This document shows positions 7,499 to 15,220 of a DNA stretch of 64,000 nt, in pieces; position 1 is the first letter of the stretch, and every line of letters starts with the position of its first letter. This DNA is from Candidatus Woesearchaeota archaeon CG10_big_fil_rev_8_21_14_0_10_45_16 (GTDB taxonomy: Archaea; Nanobdellota; Nanobdellia; Woesearchaeales; GW2011-AR9). The stretch is from the NCBI GenBank assembly GCA_002762785.1, contig PCXY01000003.1, positions 134,463-198,462 of the forward strand, in the 5' to 3' direction. A program made the position numbers and the translations under genes. Below the pieces are notes generated by a model, which saw nothing but the letters and a program-made list of their open reading frames with translations, was not told the DNA's origin and ran no database searches.

Positions 7499-7866
7499 GC
7501 CTCCATGGCAGCAAAATATTCATTATAATATTTTTCAAAACTGCTAAAGCTCTTAATAACCTTCATGAATTCATCAAAGACAAACTGATAATTATCATAA
7601 TAAAGTACTTTTCCTTTTATCACTTCATTCTGAACCGCCAATGGGAGATCCTGGAAGATATGGAGATCAACCTTATCGGGAAGATGCCCCAGAACTTTAA
7701 TTCTAAACGTAAATCTTTCTTTTGGATTTCCTTCATAGTAGACTGCTATATCAGTATCAGAAAGCGGACCATCTGTCCCTTTCGCAGCACTGCCAAAAAG
7801 GATCACAAAACGGATTTTCGACCTGTCTAAAGAAAGAATCTTAGCTTTTATCTTATCGTTATCCAT
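7495..7866 (-). CDS. mntA: MntA-type nucleotidyltransferase antitoxin, cassette 5
   Basis: A 123-residue MNT protein with VILFGSAAKGTDGPLSDTD (GS-x10-DxD) and KVDLHIFQDLP, the typical third-acid and LP motif of MntA antitoxins. ATG at 7866 was chosen over ATG 7875 because a TATA box (TTTATATA on the minus strand, near 7889-7896) lies 28 nt upstream, giving the leaderless spacing seen across this window. It forms a type VII toxin-antitoxin operon with hepT. Confidence 0.87.
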   Translation of the reverse strand: MDNDKIKAKILSLDRSKIRFVILFGSAAKGTDGPLSDTDIAVYYEGNPKERFTFRIKVLGHLPDKVDLHIFQDLPLAVQNEVIKGKVLYYDNYQFVFDEFMKVIKSFSSFEKYYNEYFAAMEA

Positions 7867-7875
7867 GTGACGCAT

Positions 7876-8495
7876 AAAGAATGGAGATATATAAAGCTTT
7901 ATGTACTTATTTTACGAAATATGTTAGGGAAATATCCAGATTACTAATCAGCAGTTTTAGGTAGGATTAACACATCCAGAAAGCCTGTCAGCTCCGATAA
8001 TTATAAACACTGTAATCTGTCCTCTTTTTGGGTATATGGCAGTTGTTGCAGGAGGTTAGATGTTACTGCAAGCCAAATTTCTTCAAAAGCTCGGCATGCA
8101 ATTCAGCGTGTCTATTAACCCAATTATCCTAGGACCACAAGTATTCACTCCAATCATCCTCATTGCCATTAAGCAAAATCTCCATTATTGCTCATTGTGA
8201 TTGAGAACATCGCTGGAAAATTAGATTATATACTGAAAGACATCAATAATCGAACTTATAAGTCATGCATCTTTATGTATAGTTAAAGCAATCGATGTAC
8301 GAAAATTTAATGCTACCCTATTTCATCTAGAACTTAAAACGTAAGTAATAGGTTAGCTTTGCGAATGATTATAGAATTCAGCCATTTGCTTATAATCTTT
8401 TATCATGATAAACACCTTGCTAGCAATTTATGACCTGGCATATTACGTACACTAAAACAAAATATTAATAAACACTCTTTCTTTCCTTACACCTG
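7876..8495. other. 620-bp region without a confident gene
   Basis: Contains the minus-strand mntA promoter, a 46-codon frame at 8060-8200 preceded by GGAGG (MLLQAKFLQKLGMQFSV...), the second structured repeat at 8165-8283, and the promoter of the membrane protein gene at 8496. The 46-codon frame runs into the repeat and stops there; it could be the decayed start of a gene. I see no homologue for it. Confidence 0.5.
8165..8283 (+). repeat. 118-nt structured direct repeat, copy 2
   Basis: Second copy of the element at 6868. The hairpin arm pair is kept in altered form (AGCAAAAT-CTCC-ATTATTGCT). The block TTGCTCATTGTGATTGAGAA is identical in both copies. One frame of this copy reads IENIAGKLDYILKDINN, so a decayed coding origin is possible; the indel in copy 1 breaks that frame. 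Confidence 0.68.
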
Positions 8496-9290
8496 ATGAA
8501 ATTTCTGGACTCATTCAAGCTGAAGACACCTTTTTTTATCTCGTTAGCCGTTGATGCGGTCAGTTTCAGCCTTCTGGCGTTAGTGTTCTACCTTTTCGCT
8601 CAATACATGCAGACCAAAGCTATCCTCCTCTCAGGAGGACGGACAGCTGAACAGATTCAACAGATGCTGCTTACCGCACCCACGGAGGTTGTGCAATCCT
8701 TTTCAAACGACTTAAAATCATTATTTTACATCATGGTAGTCGGTGGTCTGCTGCTTATCATCGCTTCATTATTTCTCTATACCTTCTCACGAGCATATCT
8801 CTGGAACACTCTGCTTAAGAAAAAATTCAGCAAAAAGAACTACTGGCGCTGGAATGGTCTGTATCTATTGATAATGTTGATCTCTGTGCTTTACGCCGGC
8901 CTTGTTTTTATCGTCTCATTCCTGCTAAGCTCTTTAATAGCCTTGATACCAGAACCGAATACGGTCGCATTATTGACCAAGACTCTCAATTCAGGCTTTT
9001 GGATGCTGTTCCTGATCTTTATCTTCATCACCTCTTATTATTTTGCTAAAAACTACAAAGTCTTCCGCTCTCTGGGAGAAGCTTTCCAATCTTTTAACAA
9101 AAGATGGCCGTCTTTATGGCGGTTGTTTCTGTGGTCGCTTCTGATTCTAGTTGCGTTAGGATTTGTCAATTTTGGTGTTACCAGATATTTGATTTTCCGC
9201 CAGACACCTTTGTTTGTCTATAACTTTATCATAACCATCCTTTACCTCAGCTGGTTAAGACTTTATGTCTTCAAGTCTCTTTCTCAATAA
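8496..9290 (+). CDS. Integral membrane protein of unknown function
   Basis: A 264-residue protein with about five to six hydrophobic segments (near residues 15-38, 70-95, 120-150, 165-185, 205-225 and 235-258). The N-terminus MKFLDSFKLKTPFFISLAVD resembles small polytopic proteins common in DPANN genomes. No catalytic motif is seen. It is monocistronic with an AT-rich promoter (AATATTAATAAACA near 8460). Its stop codon lies inside the 22-nt repeat that is duplicated at 10179. I cannot assign a function. Confidence 0.75.
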   Translation: MKFLDSFKLKTPFFISLAVDAVSFSLLALVFYLFAQYMQTKAILLSGGRTAEQIQQMLLTAPTEVVQSFSNDLKSLFYIMVVGGLLLIIASLFLYTFSRAYLWNTLLKKKFSKKNYWRWNGLYLLIMLISVLYAGLVFIVSFLLSSLIALIPEPNTVALLTKTLNSGFWMLFLIFIFITSYYFAKNYKVFRSLGEAFQSFNKRWPSLWRLFLWSLLILVALGFVNFGVTRYLIFRQTPLFVYNFIITILYLSWLRLYVFKSLSQ

Positions 9291-9300
9291 GCTTTATAAA
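9279..9300 (+). repeat. 22-nt direct repeat with TATA box, copy 1
   Basis: Contains CTCAATAAGCTTTATAAA: the last codons and stop of the membrane protein gene followed by the TATA box of mntA (cassette 6). It matches 10179-10200 at 21 of 22 positions. Confidence 0.85.
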
Positions 9301-9322
9301 GATGGAAGCTTCTCTGGATTAC

Positions 9323-9685
9323 ATGAAAGATTCACTGAAAAGCCTGCTCGGCAAGCTCCAGAAAGAGAATACAGTTTTGGCAGTCTATCTCTTCGGTTCG
9401 CATGGTACAGAGAAGGAAACTCCTCTCTCAGACATAGACCTCTGCCTCTTTACTGCTCCATTATCAAACAAAGAATATCTTAACCTTATGTCTTATGGTA
9501 CGGACAAGATAGATATCAGTATTTTCGATAAGCTGCCTTATAATATCAAAGTAGAAGTTTTTAAAGGAAAACCTTTGTATGTTAAAGATAAAGATTTTGT
9601 CATTCGTCAATACGCTATCTCTCTTCGTCAGTATTACGATTCTCACAAATATTATACCAAATATTTTGAGGCGGTTTCGGCATGA
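9323..9685 (+). CDS. mntA: MntA-type nucleotidyltransferase antitoxin, cassette 6
   Basis: A 120-residue MNT protein with VYLFGSHGTEKETPLSDID (GS-x10-DxD) and KIDISIFDKLPYNIK, the MntA third-acid/LP motif. ATG 9323 was chosen because the TATA box TTTATAAA at 9293-9300 lies exactly 30 nt upstream; the in-frame ATG at 9302 would sit directly on the TATA box. It overlaps hepT by 4 nt. Its expected role is AMPylation and neutralisation of HepT. Confidence 0.87.
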   Translation: MKDSLKSLLGKLQKENTVLAVYLFGSHGTEKETPLSDIDLCLFTAPLSNKEYLNLMSYGTDKIDISIFDKLPYNIKVEVFKGKPLYVKDKDFVIRQYAISLRQYYDSHKYYTKYFEAVSA

Positions 9686-10092
9686 AAAAGTCTAGTCTCT
9701 TCGATGACTTGCATCGCTACCTTGCAGATCTTGACGAAATGCTTCCTGAAGAAGACGAATTTTTAGCTAGCAAGATGAATCAGTACAGTGTTTCTATGGT
9801 GATGATGAACATCATCAACACTTGTATCGATATCGCTCATGAGATTATCGCTAGGAAAAAGTTAGGGTACCCCGGAACTTATCGAGAAGCTTTCACTCTT
9901 CTGGCAAAAAACAAGATAATCTCCGTTCCGCTCTCGAAAAAGATGATGGCGTTGGTCGGTCTTCGTAATATTCTCGCTCACGAATATGGAGAAGTTAATC
10001 TGGAACTGTTATATGAACAGGCTTCTGATTTACTGTTCATTAATGATTACATCAAATCTGCTGCTGCTCTTTCTCAGAAGGTATTTAGTTAG
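9682..10092 (+). CDS. hepT: HepT-type HEPN ribonuclease toxin, cassette 6
   Basis: A 136-residue DUF86/HepT protein with LRNILAHEYGEV near residue 95, an intact RX4HXY catalytic motif including the AMPylatable Tyr. It overlaps the mntA stop by 4 nt. With mntA it makes a canonical type VII toxin-antitoxin operon. The cassette is bracketed by a 22-nt direct repeat that holds the TATA box of the gene on each side. Confidence 0.88.
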   Translation: MKKSSLFDDLHRYLADLDEMLPEEDEFLASKMNQYSVSMVMMNIINTCIDIAHEIIARKKLGYPGTYREAFTLLAKNKIISVPLSKKMMALVGLRNILAHEYGEVNLELLYEQASDLLFINDYIKSAAALSQKVFS

Positions 10093-10178
10093 CCTGCACG
10101 GCACGATTACGGGAGCAGATTTACATAATCAATTTAGGCTCCCGTGTGCCTCAATGGGCAAGGTAACTAAATACGTAC

Positions 10179-10200
10179 CTTTCTCAGTAAGCTTTATAAA
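10179..10200 (+). repeat. 22-nt direct repeat with TATA box, copy 2 (promoter of 10224)
   Basis: Contains CTCAGTAAGCTTTATAAA. The TATA box TTTATAAA at 10193-10200 is 31 nt before ATG 10224, so it is the promoter of the secreted operon. The same sequence ends the membrane protein gene at 9279-9300, exactly 900 bp away. Confidence 0.85.
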
Positions 10201-10223
10201 TGTAAATCTCCTCATTCTTTCTA

Positions 10224-11003
10224 ATGCAAAAAAGAGGACAGGTGACGGTTTTTGTAATTGTTGCGCTATTGGTATTAGGGCTTAGTGCGCTTATCTTTGT
10301 CTTAAATGAGAGGATCACACCAGAGATAAAGCCTGTTGATACAGCTCCAGTTCAGCAGTTTGTTGAAAGTTGTCTTCAAAAAACTCTTAGCGAAGGGATT
10401 TCATTCATCGCTGAAAATGGAGGATATAACCATCTTCCTGAACTGTCTTCGAGCGATGCTTTTCATAATGCTCCTTATTATGTCTATCTTGGAGAAGATA
10501 CTTCACCCACCCTGCAGAGTATCCAGCGGCAGCTAGCGGATTATATCACCAGTCAATTACCGTTCTGCATTCAACAATTTAAAGCTTTTCCCTATACAAT
10601 CAGTTTTTCTGAGATCAGCACCCGTGTTTCAATACTTCTGGGAATGGTTGATGCGGATATCTCTTTTCCAATAACAATTGAGCAAGGAGAACAGCAGGCG
10701 ACTCTCGATACTTTTAGGGTATCCCAGCCATCTTCTCTTTTTGAAATGTACAGTGCCAGCCAGGAAATTGTGGACTATACTCTTCTCTTTGACAATGCCA
10801 TCTGCTTCGACTGCATAGATGATACGGCCCAGAAGAACAATCTTCAGATAAGTGTTTTAGAGTTTAAACTTGATGAACTATTTTATATTATCGAGGACCT
10901 TGACAAAGAGCTGGTGTATCGATTTGCCAGTAAGCATCAAGATCTGCCGGAGAGCGATATTGTCAACTATAATTTTATACCTGGAGAGATACCATGGGAA
11001 TAA
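10224..11003 (+). CDS. Membrane-anchored extracellular protein with class III-like leader
   Basis: A 259-residue protein beginning MQKRGQVTVFVIVALLVLG, the N-terminus typical of a widespread DPANN family: a basic KRGQ followed by a hydrophobic helix, resembling a type IV pilin leader. The rest is soluble and presumably outside the cell, with two Cys pairs (SCLQK; CFDCID). It is the first gene of a three-gene operon with 10-nt and 7-nt overlaps. The leaderless start is fixed by the TATA box at 10193. Function unknown. Confidence 0.75.
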   Translation: MQKRGQVTVFVIVALLVLGLSALIFVLNERITPEIKPVDTAPVQQFVESCLQKTLSEGISFIAENGGYNHLPELSSSDAFHNAPYYVYLGEDTSPTLQSIQRQLADYITSQLPFCIQQFKAFPYTISFSEISTRVSILLGMVDADISFPITIEQGEQQATLDTFRVSQPSSLFEMYSASQEIVDYTLLFDNAICFDCIDDTAQKNNLQISVLEFKLDELFYIIEDLDKELVYRFASKHQDLPESDIVNYNFIPGEIPWE

Positions 11004-13108
11004 AGATAGCTATAATTATTTTGCTGTTGTTGTCTGGAGTAGTCATCGGCCAGGAAGAGAGTTATACCTCAGAACAGCCAGAAAGATGGAATTATGATGA
11101 TCAGACTTTCTATGACCAGATCGATTATTCTCAATGGGATTGGAGTCAGATCAATGGTTGTTCCAGCTGCATAGACAACGCTTTAGGAGCCCTGGAGAAG
11201 AAGGGAGTACTGCAAGGAGGCAATTTTTATGATGAGACTGCCGCTTCTCAATTCTACCATAGTTCTGCTTTCTCGCAGTTTTTAGCTACCTTACCAGATG
11301 ACAAAGTAGAAAAGATTGATGCGAAACTGATTATCGAAGCTGGCGACGGCAAGCTGCTGGAGGAGAAACACATCCGTGCCAATATCGATGAAGTTCCCGA
11401 TCTGAAAGAACTTGATAGTTCTCAATTTAATGATTATATGGAGTCCGATTTTGGAGTCAAGTCTGTCGATCTTTCTCATTGCCAGAAAAATTCCTGCATC
11501 CTCCAGGAAGGGACTCTCAAAAATAGAGGTCCAGAAGCTGAAAACCTTCCTTTAGAAGACGTGAAGCTATCTAACAGCAAGATCATCATGACACCTGAGG
11601 GGCGGATTATCGTCAAAGCTGACACAGAAACCATCTCTAATTATGAATTTAGTTCTTCTCCAGGAGCTAAATATACTGTAGCAATAATCAATGATAATCG
11701 CCATTTTACTCTTTTATCTGATGGTCATGATGTCGGCGCAGCTCAAACAGGAATATTTCAGTTTGATGATGGAAAAGTCTTTATCGAGCCTGAGACAACA
11801 GCCATCATAGACGGTTTAGGAACTATTGAGATAAAGAAAGGTCAGAAAGTAGAATTATCACCTAAACCGTTAGATAAAGCATCTTTTGAGAATAAGATCT
11901 ATGTTGGCGAGAAAGCTATAGAGATGACCGGTCAGGGATATGCTGTCCTCTATGAAGATACCATAGAACATATCACAGATAACACCAGAAACGGTTATCG
12001 TCTGGTCATGTCTCCAAAAGCCAATGAAAGAATTGAATCCCCCTCTAAAATCAGTTACAATAAAGAAACGCGGCAGATGATCATAGCTGGAGATGCTCAG
12101 ATAATCAACGGCAACAATCAGATAGCAGTACAACAAGGCCATTTTCTGTCAGAATTAAGAGGCCCTAAAGGGATTATTTCAGAAGATACACAGACATATA
12201 ATCTCTATGATCTAGCTATGTCTTTGGAAGATTCCGATAAAAGTCTCGTTTTTGATAATAACAAAATCAGCACAAAAAATTCTGCATTCTATTCATTACA
12301 ATATAATGAAGGTCCCGCAGGTTTTGTGAATAGCGGCTTGGTAATCGATAGGATAACTGATCTTGGAAGGGGCGAAGTCCAGGATCCTGACATTGTGGTC
12401 ATTTCCCCCCGCCACTTAGGAATAGACGTAGAAACGAAGCAGTGGCAGCGTTATGAAGATTTTTGGTTAAAGAACAGCCAGGATAATCCAACTTTTATCG
12501 TTAATTTTGATCAACAAACCTATTCAGCTCCACAGTTTGGTCTTGACGATAATGGGAGACCAGTCACAGTGAAAGGCAGTAATGAAGTTTTTATGGAGCA
12601 GTTACTGGAGAAGCGCCGCAGTCAGACTTTTGGAAAACAAACGCAAATCTACTTCATGGGTCATTCTGGTTATGATGGTGAGAAAAGGGAGTATTCTTTT
12701 GACGTTAACAATGATAAAATTAATGACATCGAAAAAAAGTACGGTGATGAGATTACCAGCGCTTTTGGCAATCCCGTAAGCCTGAAAAATAACAAGCCTT
12801 CTGTGATAATCCCAGAAAATCAGTTAGGAGGGCATGATGTACATGATCCTGTCATCGCTGGCTGTGCCAGCGCGGACTTTCTAGAGAGAGAGGAGCTTAA
12901 TTTTGAAGGACAAGGTGATTTATTTACAGCATATCTTGTTTCACAAGCTAAGTATGGGGTTGATAATTGGCAGGATTTCATTCAGAAAGTAAGAGATAAA
13001 CAAATTATCTGGCCCGATACTAAGACCTGTCAGAGTTCCTTGCAATATCTTTCAGGAGTTACTATAATCACACCACAAGAAGTGGAGGACTTGCGGACAA
13101 AATGTTAA
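10994..13108 (+). CDS. Secreted protein with candidate caspase-like His/Cys dyad
   Basis: A 704-residue exported protein with a signal peptide (MGIKIAIIILLLLSG...) cleaved near residue 19. The middle part (about 180-420) is rich in beta-strand-like repeats with Gly-Asp turns. In the C-terminal third, IYFMGHSGYDG (His557) and VIAGCASADF (Cys624) each follow a hydrophobic strand, the geometry of the His/Cys dyad in caspase/CHAT-like peptidases. Assignment to that clan is inference from two motifs. It overlaps its neighbours on both sides, so all three proteins probably work together at the surface. Confidence 0.72.
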   Translation: MGIKIAIIILLLLSGVVIGQEESYTSEQPERWNYDDQTFYDQIDYSQWDWSQINGCSSCIDNALGALEKKGVLQGGNFYDETAASQFYHSSAFSQFLATLPDDKVEKIDAKLIIEAGDGKLLEEKHIRANIDEVPDLKELDSSQFNDYMESDFGVKSVDLSHCQKNSCILQEGTLKNRGPEAENLPLEDVKLSNSKIIMTPEGRIIVKADTETISNYEFSSSPGAKYTVAIINDNRHFTLLSDGHDVGAAQTGIFQFDDGKVFIEPETTAIIDGLGTIEIKKGQKVELSPKPLDKASFENKIYVGEKAIEMTGQGYAVLYEDTIEHITDNTRNGYRLVMSPKANERIESPSKISYNKETRQMIIAGDAQIINGNNQIAVQQGHFLSELRGPKGIISEDTQTYNLYDLAMSLEDSDKSLVFDNNKISTKNSAFYSLQYNEGPAGFVNSGLVIDRITDLGRGEVQDPDIVVISPRHLGIDVETKQWQRYEDFWLKNSQDNPTFIVNFDQQTYSAPQFGLDDNGRPVTVKGSNEVFMEQLLEKRRSQTFGKQTQIYFMGHSGYDGEKREYSFDVNNDKINDIEKKYGDEITSAFGNPVSLKNNKPSVIIPENQLGGHDVHDPVIAGCASADFLEREELNFEGQGDLFTAYLVSQAKYGVDNWQDFIQKVRDKQIIWPDTKTCQSSLQYLSGVTIITPQEVEDLRTKC

Positions 13109-13710
13109 AAAAAATCCTACTAGTGTTACTGCTCTTTGCGACTATGTCTTCAGCACAGCTATCTCAATATTATGATCTACAATTACATTATGACGGTACA
13201 CAGTTTCGTCTCAAAAGTATGGCGGTAGAACCGCTTGATGGTACCGTTAGCTTCCCAGAAGCTGGAGACAAGGAATATCTGATCATTGATTCAAGCGGAA
13301 ATATAATCTATCGGGGTCATTTCTACCTGCAGGATTCGTTCTTTCTGGAAGGCGATCTGATTGATGTTCCAGATCAAGAGACTCCTTTTTTAAGTTCAGC
13401 CGCCAAGTTGTCTCAGTACAATCTAAATTTGAACATCCCATATGTTCCTGGTCAAAAAATTCAGCTTCGTGATAATGGTAAAACAATATATGAAGCAGAT
13501 ATTGGGAGTCTTGATATCGGAAAAACATCTAATACTGATGCGCTGCACGTAGATCTTCAGAATAATATTATTGCAACGAGACCATCCACCCAGGGAGCTG
13601 TTGAGAAACCATCTGGAAAAGAATTTTTCAGGGTAATTACTATTCTAATTATAGCAATCTTGGTGCTGATACTGTTATTTTTTTTAATGCGTTTGAAAAG
13701 AAAGTCCTAA
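13102..13710 (+). CDS. Exported protein with C-terminal membrane anchor
   Basis: A 202-residue protein with a signal peptide (MLKKILLVLLLFATMSSA, then QLSQ), an extracellular domain of about 150 residues with beta-sandwich-like alternation, and a C-terminal transmembrane helix (VITILIIAILVLILLFFLM) followed by basic RLKRKS, so the C-terminus faces the cytoplasm. Third gene of the secreted operon, overlapping the previous one by 7 nt. It may anchor or present the 704-residue protein (inference). Its 3' end overlaps the convergent gene at 13684. Confidence 0.72.
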   Translation: MLKKILLVLLLFATMSSAQLSQYYDLQLHYDGTQFRLKSMAVEPLDGTVSFPEAGDKEYLIIDSSGNIIYRGHFYLQDSFFLEGDLIDVPDQETPFLSSAAKLSQYNLNLNIPYVPGQKIQLRDNGKTIYEADIGSLDIGKTSNTDALHVDLQNNIIATRPSTQGAVEKPSGKEFFRVITILIIAILVLILLFFLMRLKRKS

Positions 13711-14226
13711 TTGTTCTTTTGCAAATGTTACTTCCTGTCTAAAAGTATTATCGTTGGGGTGTAGATGGTCATAACACCTGACAGCTTTTTGATAGGACTC
13801 GTCTCTTAATTTCTGATATGCTTCAACCTTTTGAGAACTCGGTTCAAACCTTCCGGTCATGATCCCTGCCATATCAGCCTTAGTCTGATAAGATTGACCT
13901 AACCGAACGTACATGATAATCGCTAGTGGATCTATTTTATCAGCGCCTATTTCTTCCATAAGCTCAACTGCTCGTTCTAACCGATACGAAGCAATGTTTC
14001 TGTGGAGATAATCGCTAAAAGCACAGTATGCTTCTTGATATTTACCGAGATTTTCCGGTGCGATCATATGAAAAGCTTTACCTTTATGATAGAAAGATTC
14101 TAACTTTTGTTTTTCTCTGGAAGGAACATTGCAGCCTAGTACTTTTGAATTAATGGATGGTTCAGCTGCCTGAGCAACATTCAAAAGGGCAGCTCCAATC
14201 AGAGCTGCTAAAGTCTTCTTCATCAT
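13684..14226 (-). CDS. Exported helical protein of unknown function
   Basis: A 180-residue protein with a signal peptide MMKKTLAALIGAALLNVAQA. The mature part is helical, with TPR-like spacing (YQKLRDESYQKAVRCYDHLH). TATA box TTTATAAA near 14250 on the minus strand gives the start. A TACTTTTAAGTG near-palindrome lies upstream of the promoter at 14275-14286. It converges with and overlaps the 13102 gene by 27 bp. No family is recognised. Confidence 0.65.
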   Translation of the reverse strand: MMKKTLAALIGAALLNVAQAAEPSINSKVLGCNVPSREKQKLESFYHKGKAFHMIAPENLGKYQEAYCAFSDYLHRNIASYRLERAVELMEEIGADKIDPLAIIMYVRLGQSYQTKADMAGIMTGRFEPSSQKVEAYQKLRDESYQKAVRCYDHLHPNDNTFRQEVTFAKEQLGLSFQTH

Positions 14227-14274
14227 GTTTTATGAGGAAAGCTGGCTTTCTTTTATAAATCTTTCTTTGATTAC

Positions 14275-14286
14275 TACTTTTAAGTG
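14275..14286. promoter_or_regulatory. CACTTnnAAGTG-like near-palindrome
   Basis: TACTTTTAAGTG, one mismatch from the perfect palindrome at 16033, located just upstream of the TATA box of the exported protein gene at 14226. Candidate operator. Confidence 0.35.
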
Positions 14287-14347
14287 TCAATCTCTTCAAA
14301 ACCAAGAGCCAGCGCTTCCGCTTCACCACTTTAATCTAAAAGAAACT

Positions 14348-14545
14348 TTACCCTCGTTTAAATTCGCCAGCCACGTCTATAAGCTCTACGTGTCCCAGCA
14401 TGATGCCGCGGCAGCAGTAACGTTCAAGACCTAAAGAATCAAGCACTTTCTTCGGATTTTCACCTTTATCAATCTGCTCTTTAAACTCTTCGTAGAGGTG
14501 GCCGACTGGTTTTCCGCATGAGAAACATCGAATTGGGATAATCAT
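14348..14545 (-). CDS. rpo10: DNA-directed RNA polymerase subunit Rpo10 (RpoN)
   Basis: A 65-residue zinc-binding polymerase subunit with the invariant [18 protein letters not shown] start and the [19 protein letters not shown]-terminal motif, so all four zinc Cys are present (CxxC and CC). It has its own TATA box (TTTATAAA at about 14568-14575), giving a leaderless ATG at 14545. In most archaea rpo10 directly follows uS9; here two GGDEF-family genes separate it from the ribosomal operon. Confidence 0.95.
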   Translation of the reverse strand: MIIPIRCFSCGKPVGHLYEEFKEQIDKGENPKKVLDSLGLERYCCRGIMLGHVELIDVAGEFKRG

Positions 14546-14577
14546 AGAGCATCAAGACTAGGTTTTATTTATAAACT

Positions 14578-15147
14578 TTACGGAGTGTATTCAACACAAA
14601 GGAGCTGGTGCGGGGCCGTTTTTGCGCTTTCAGCCAGATGAATAGCTTTTTCAAGCAGACCCTCTACATTTGGATTCCCTGATTGATAGGCAACGCCGAC
14701 CCGAACTGTTACATGATATGGATCAAGAGCGACTGTCCGACCGTCAACTTCAACAGTTTCTGGTTGAAGACTAACTTGATTAGGAATAATAGTTTTATTT
14801 AGATTTTCTTGAAGGCCTTGGCCTATCTCTCCAGCTCTATCTGTTGGACCAAGATAGCCAAGAACGTATTTATCATTGGAATACCGTCCTACAAATTTTA
14901 GACCAGACGCTTCTCGCATGGCAGCATTCCATAATGTTTCGTATCTGATTATAGTACTAAAATGAACGTCCATAACCACTTCTCCATCACCAGCAGCGTA
15001 GCGATCTGCCCATGGTTTTAGATCATTGGCATCTGTTAAAATTACAGTTAATTTCGAAGCTTCTCTCGAAGCTCTCGCCCCTCTTAAATGATCGTGTAGA
15101 GTTATTTTGATTTCGTCTAAACTGCGAGAGGGGATTTTTTGCTCCAT
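14578..15147 (-). CDS. Degenerate GGDEF-like protein
   Basis: A 189-residue protein whose C-terminal half follows the GGDEF fold. GRYSNDKYVLGY replaces RYGGDEF, and VRVGVAYQSG...LLEKAIHLAESAK matches the SIGVA...LLxxAxxALxxAK end of diguanylate cyclases. The catalytic GG(D/E)EF signature is lost, so c-di-GMP synthesis is not expected; a binding or regulatory role beside the intact GGDEF gene upstream is plausible. TATA box TTTATAAA near 15178-15185. Confidence 0.6.
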   Translation of the reverse strand: MEQKIPSRSLDEIKITLHDHLRGARASREASKLTVILTDANDLKPWADRYAAGDGEVVMDVHFSTIIRYETLWNAAMREASGLKFVGRYSNDKYVLGYLGPTDRAGEIGQGLQENLNKTIIPNQVSLQPETVEVDGRTVALDPYHVTVRVGVAYQSGNPNVEGLLEKAIHLAESAKTAPHQLLCVEYTP

Positions 15148-15220
15148 ATCTAATCAAGAGCAGAAATAAGCGTTAATTTATAAATATTTTGTCATTTACT
15201 ACTTATTGATGAATATTTAC

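Noticed and set aside
6868-8283. Insertion sequence ends around cassette 5
   Set aside because: The repeats are direct, not inverted, and no transposase gene lies between or near them.
9302-9322. ATG 9302 as mntA start
   Set aside because: It lies directly on the TATA box; ATG 9323 has the regular 30-nt spacing.
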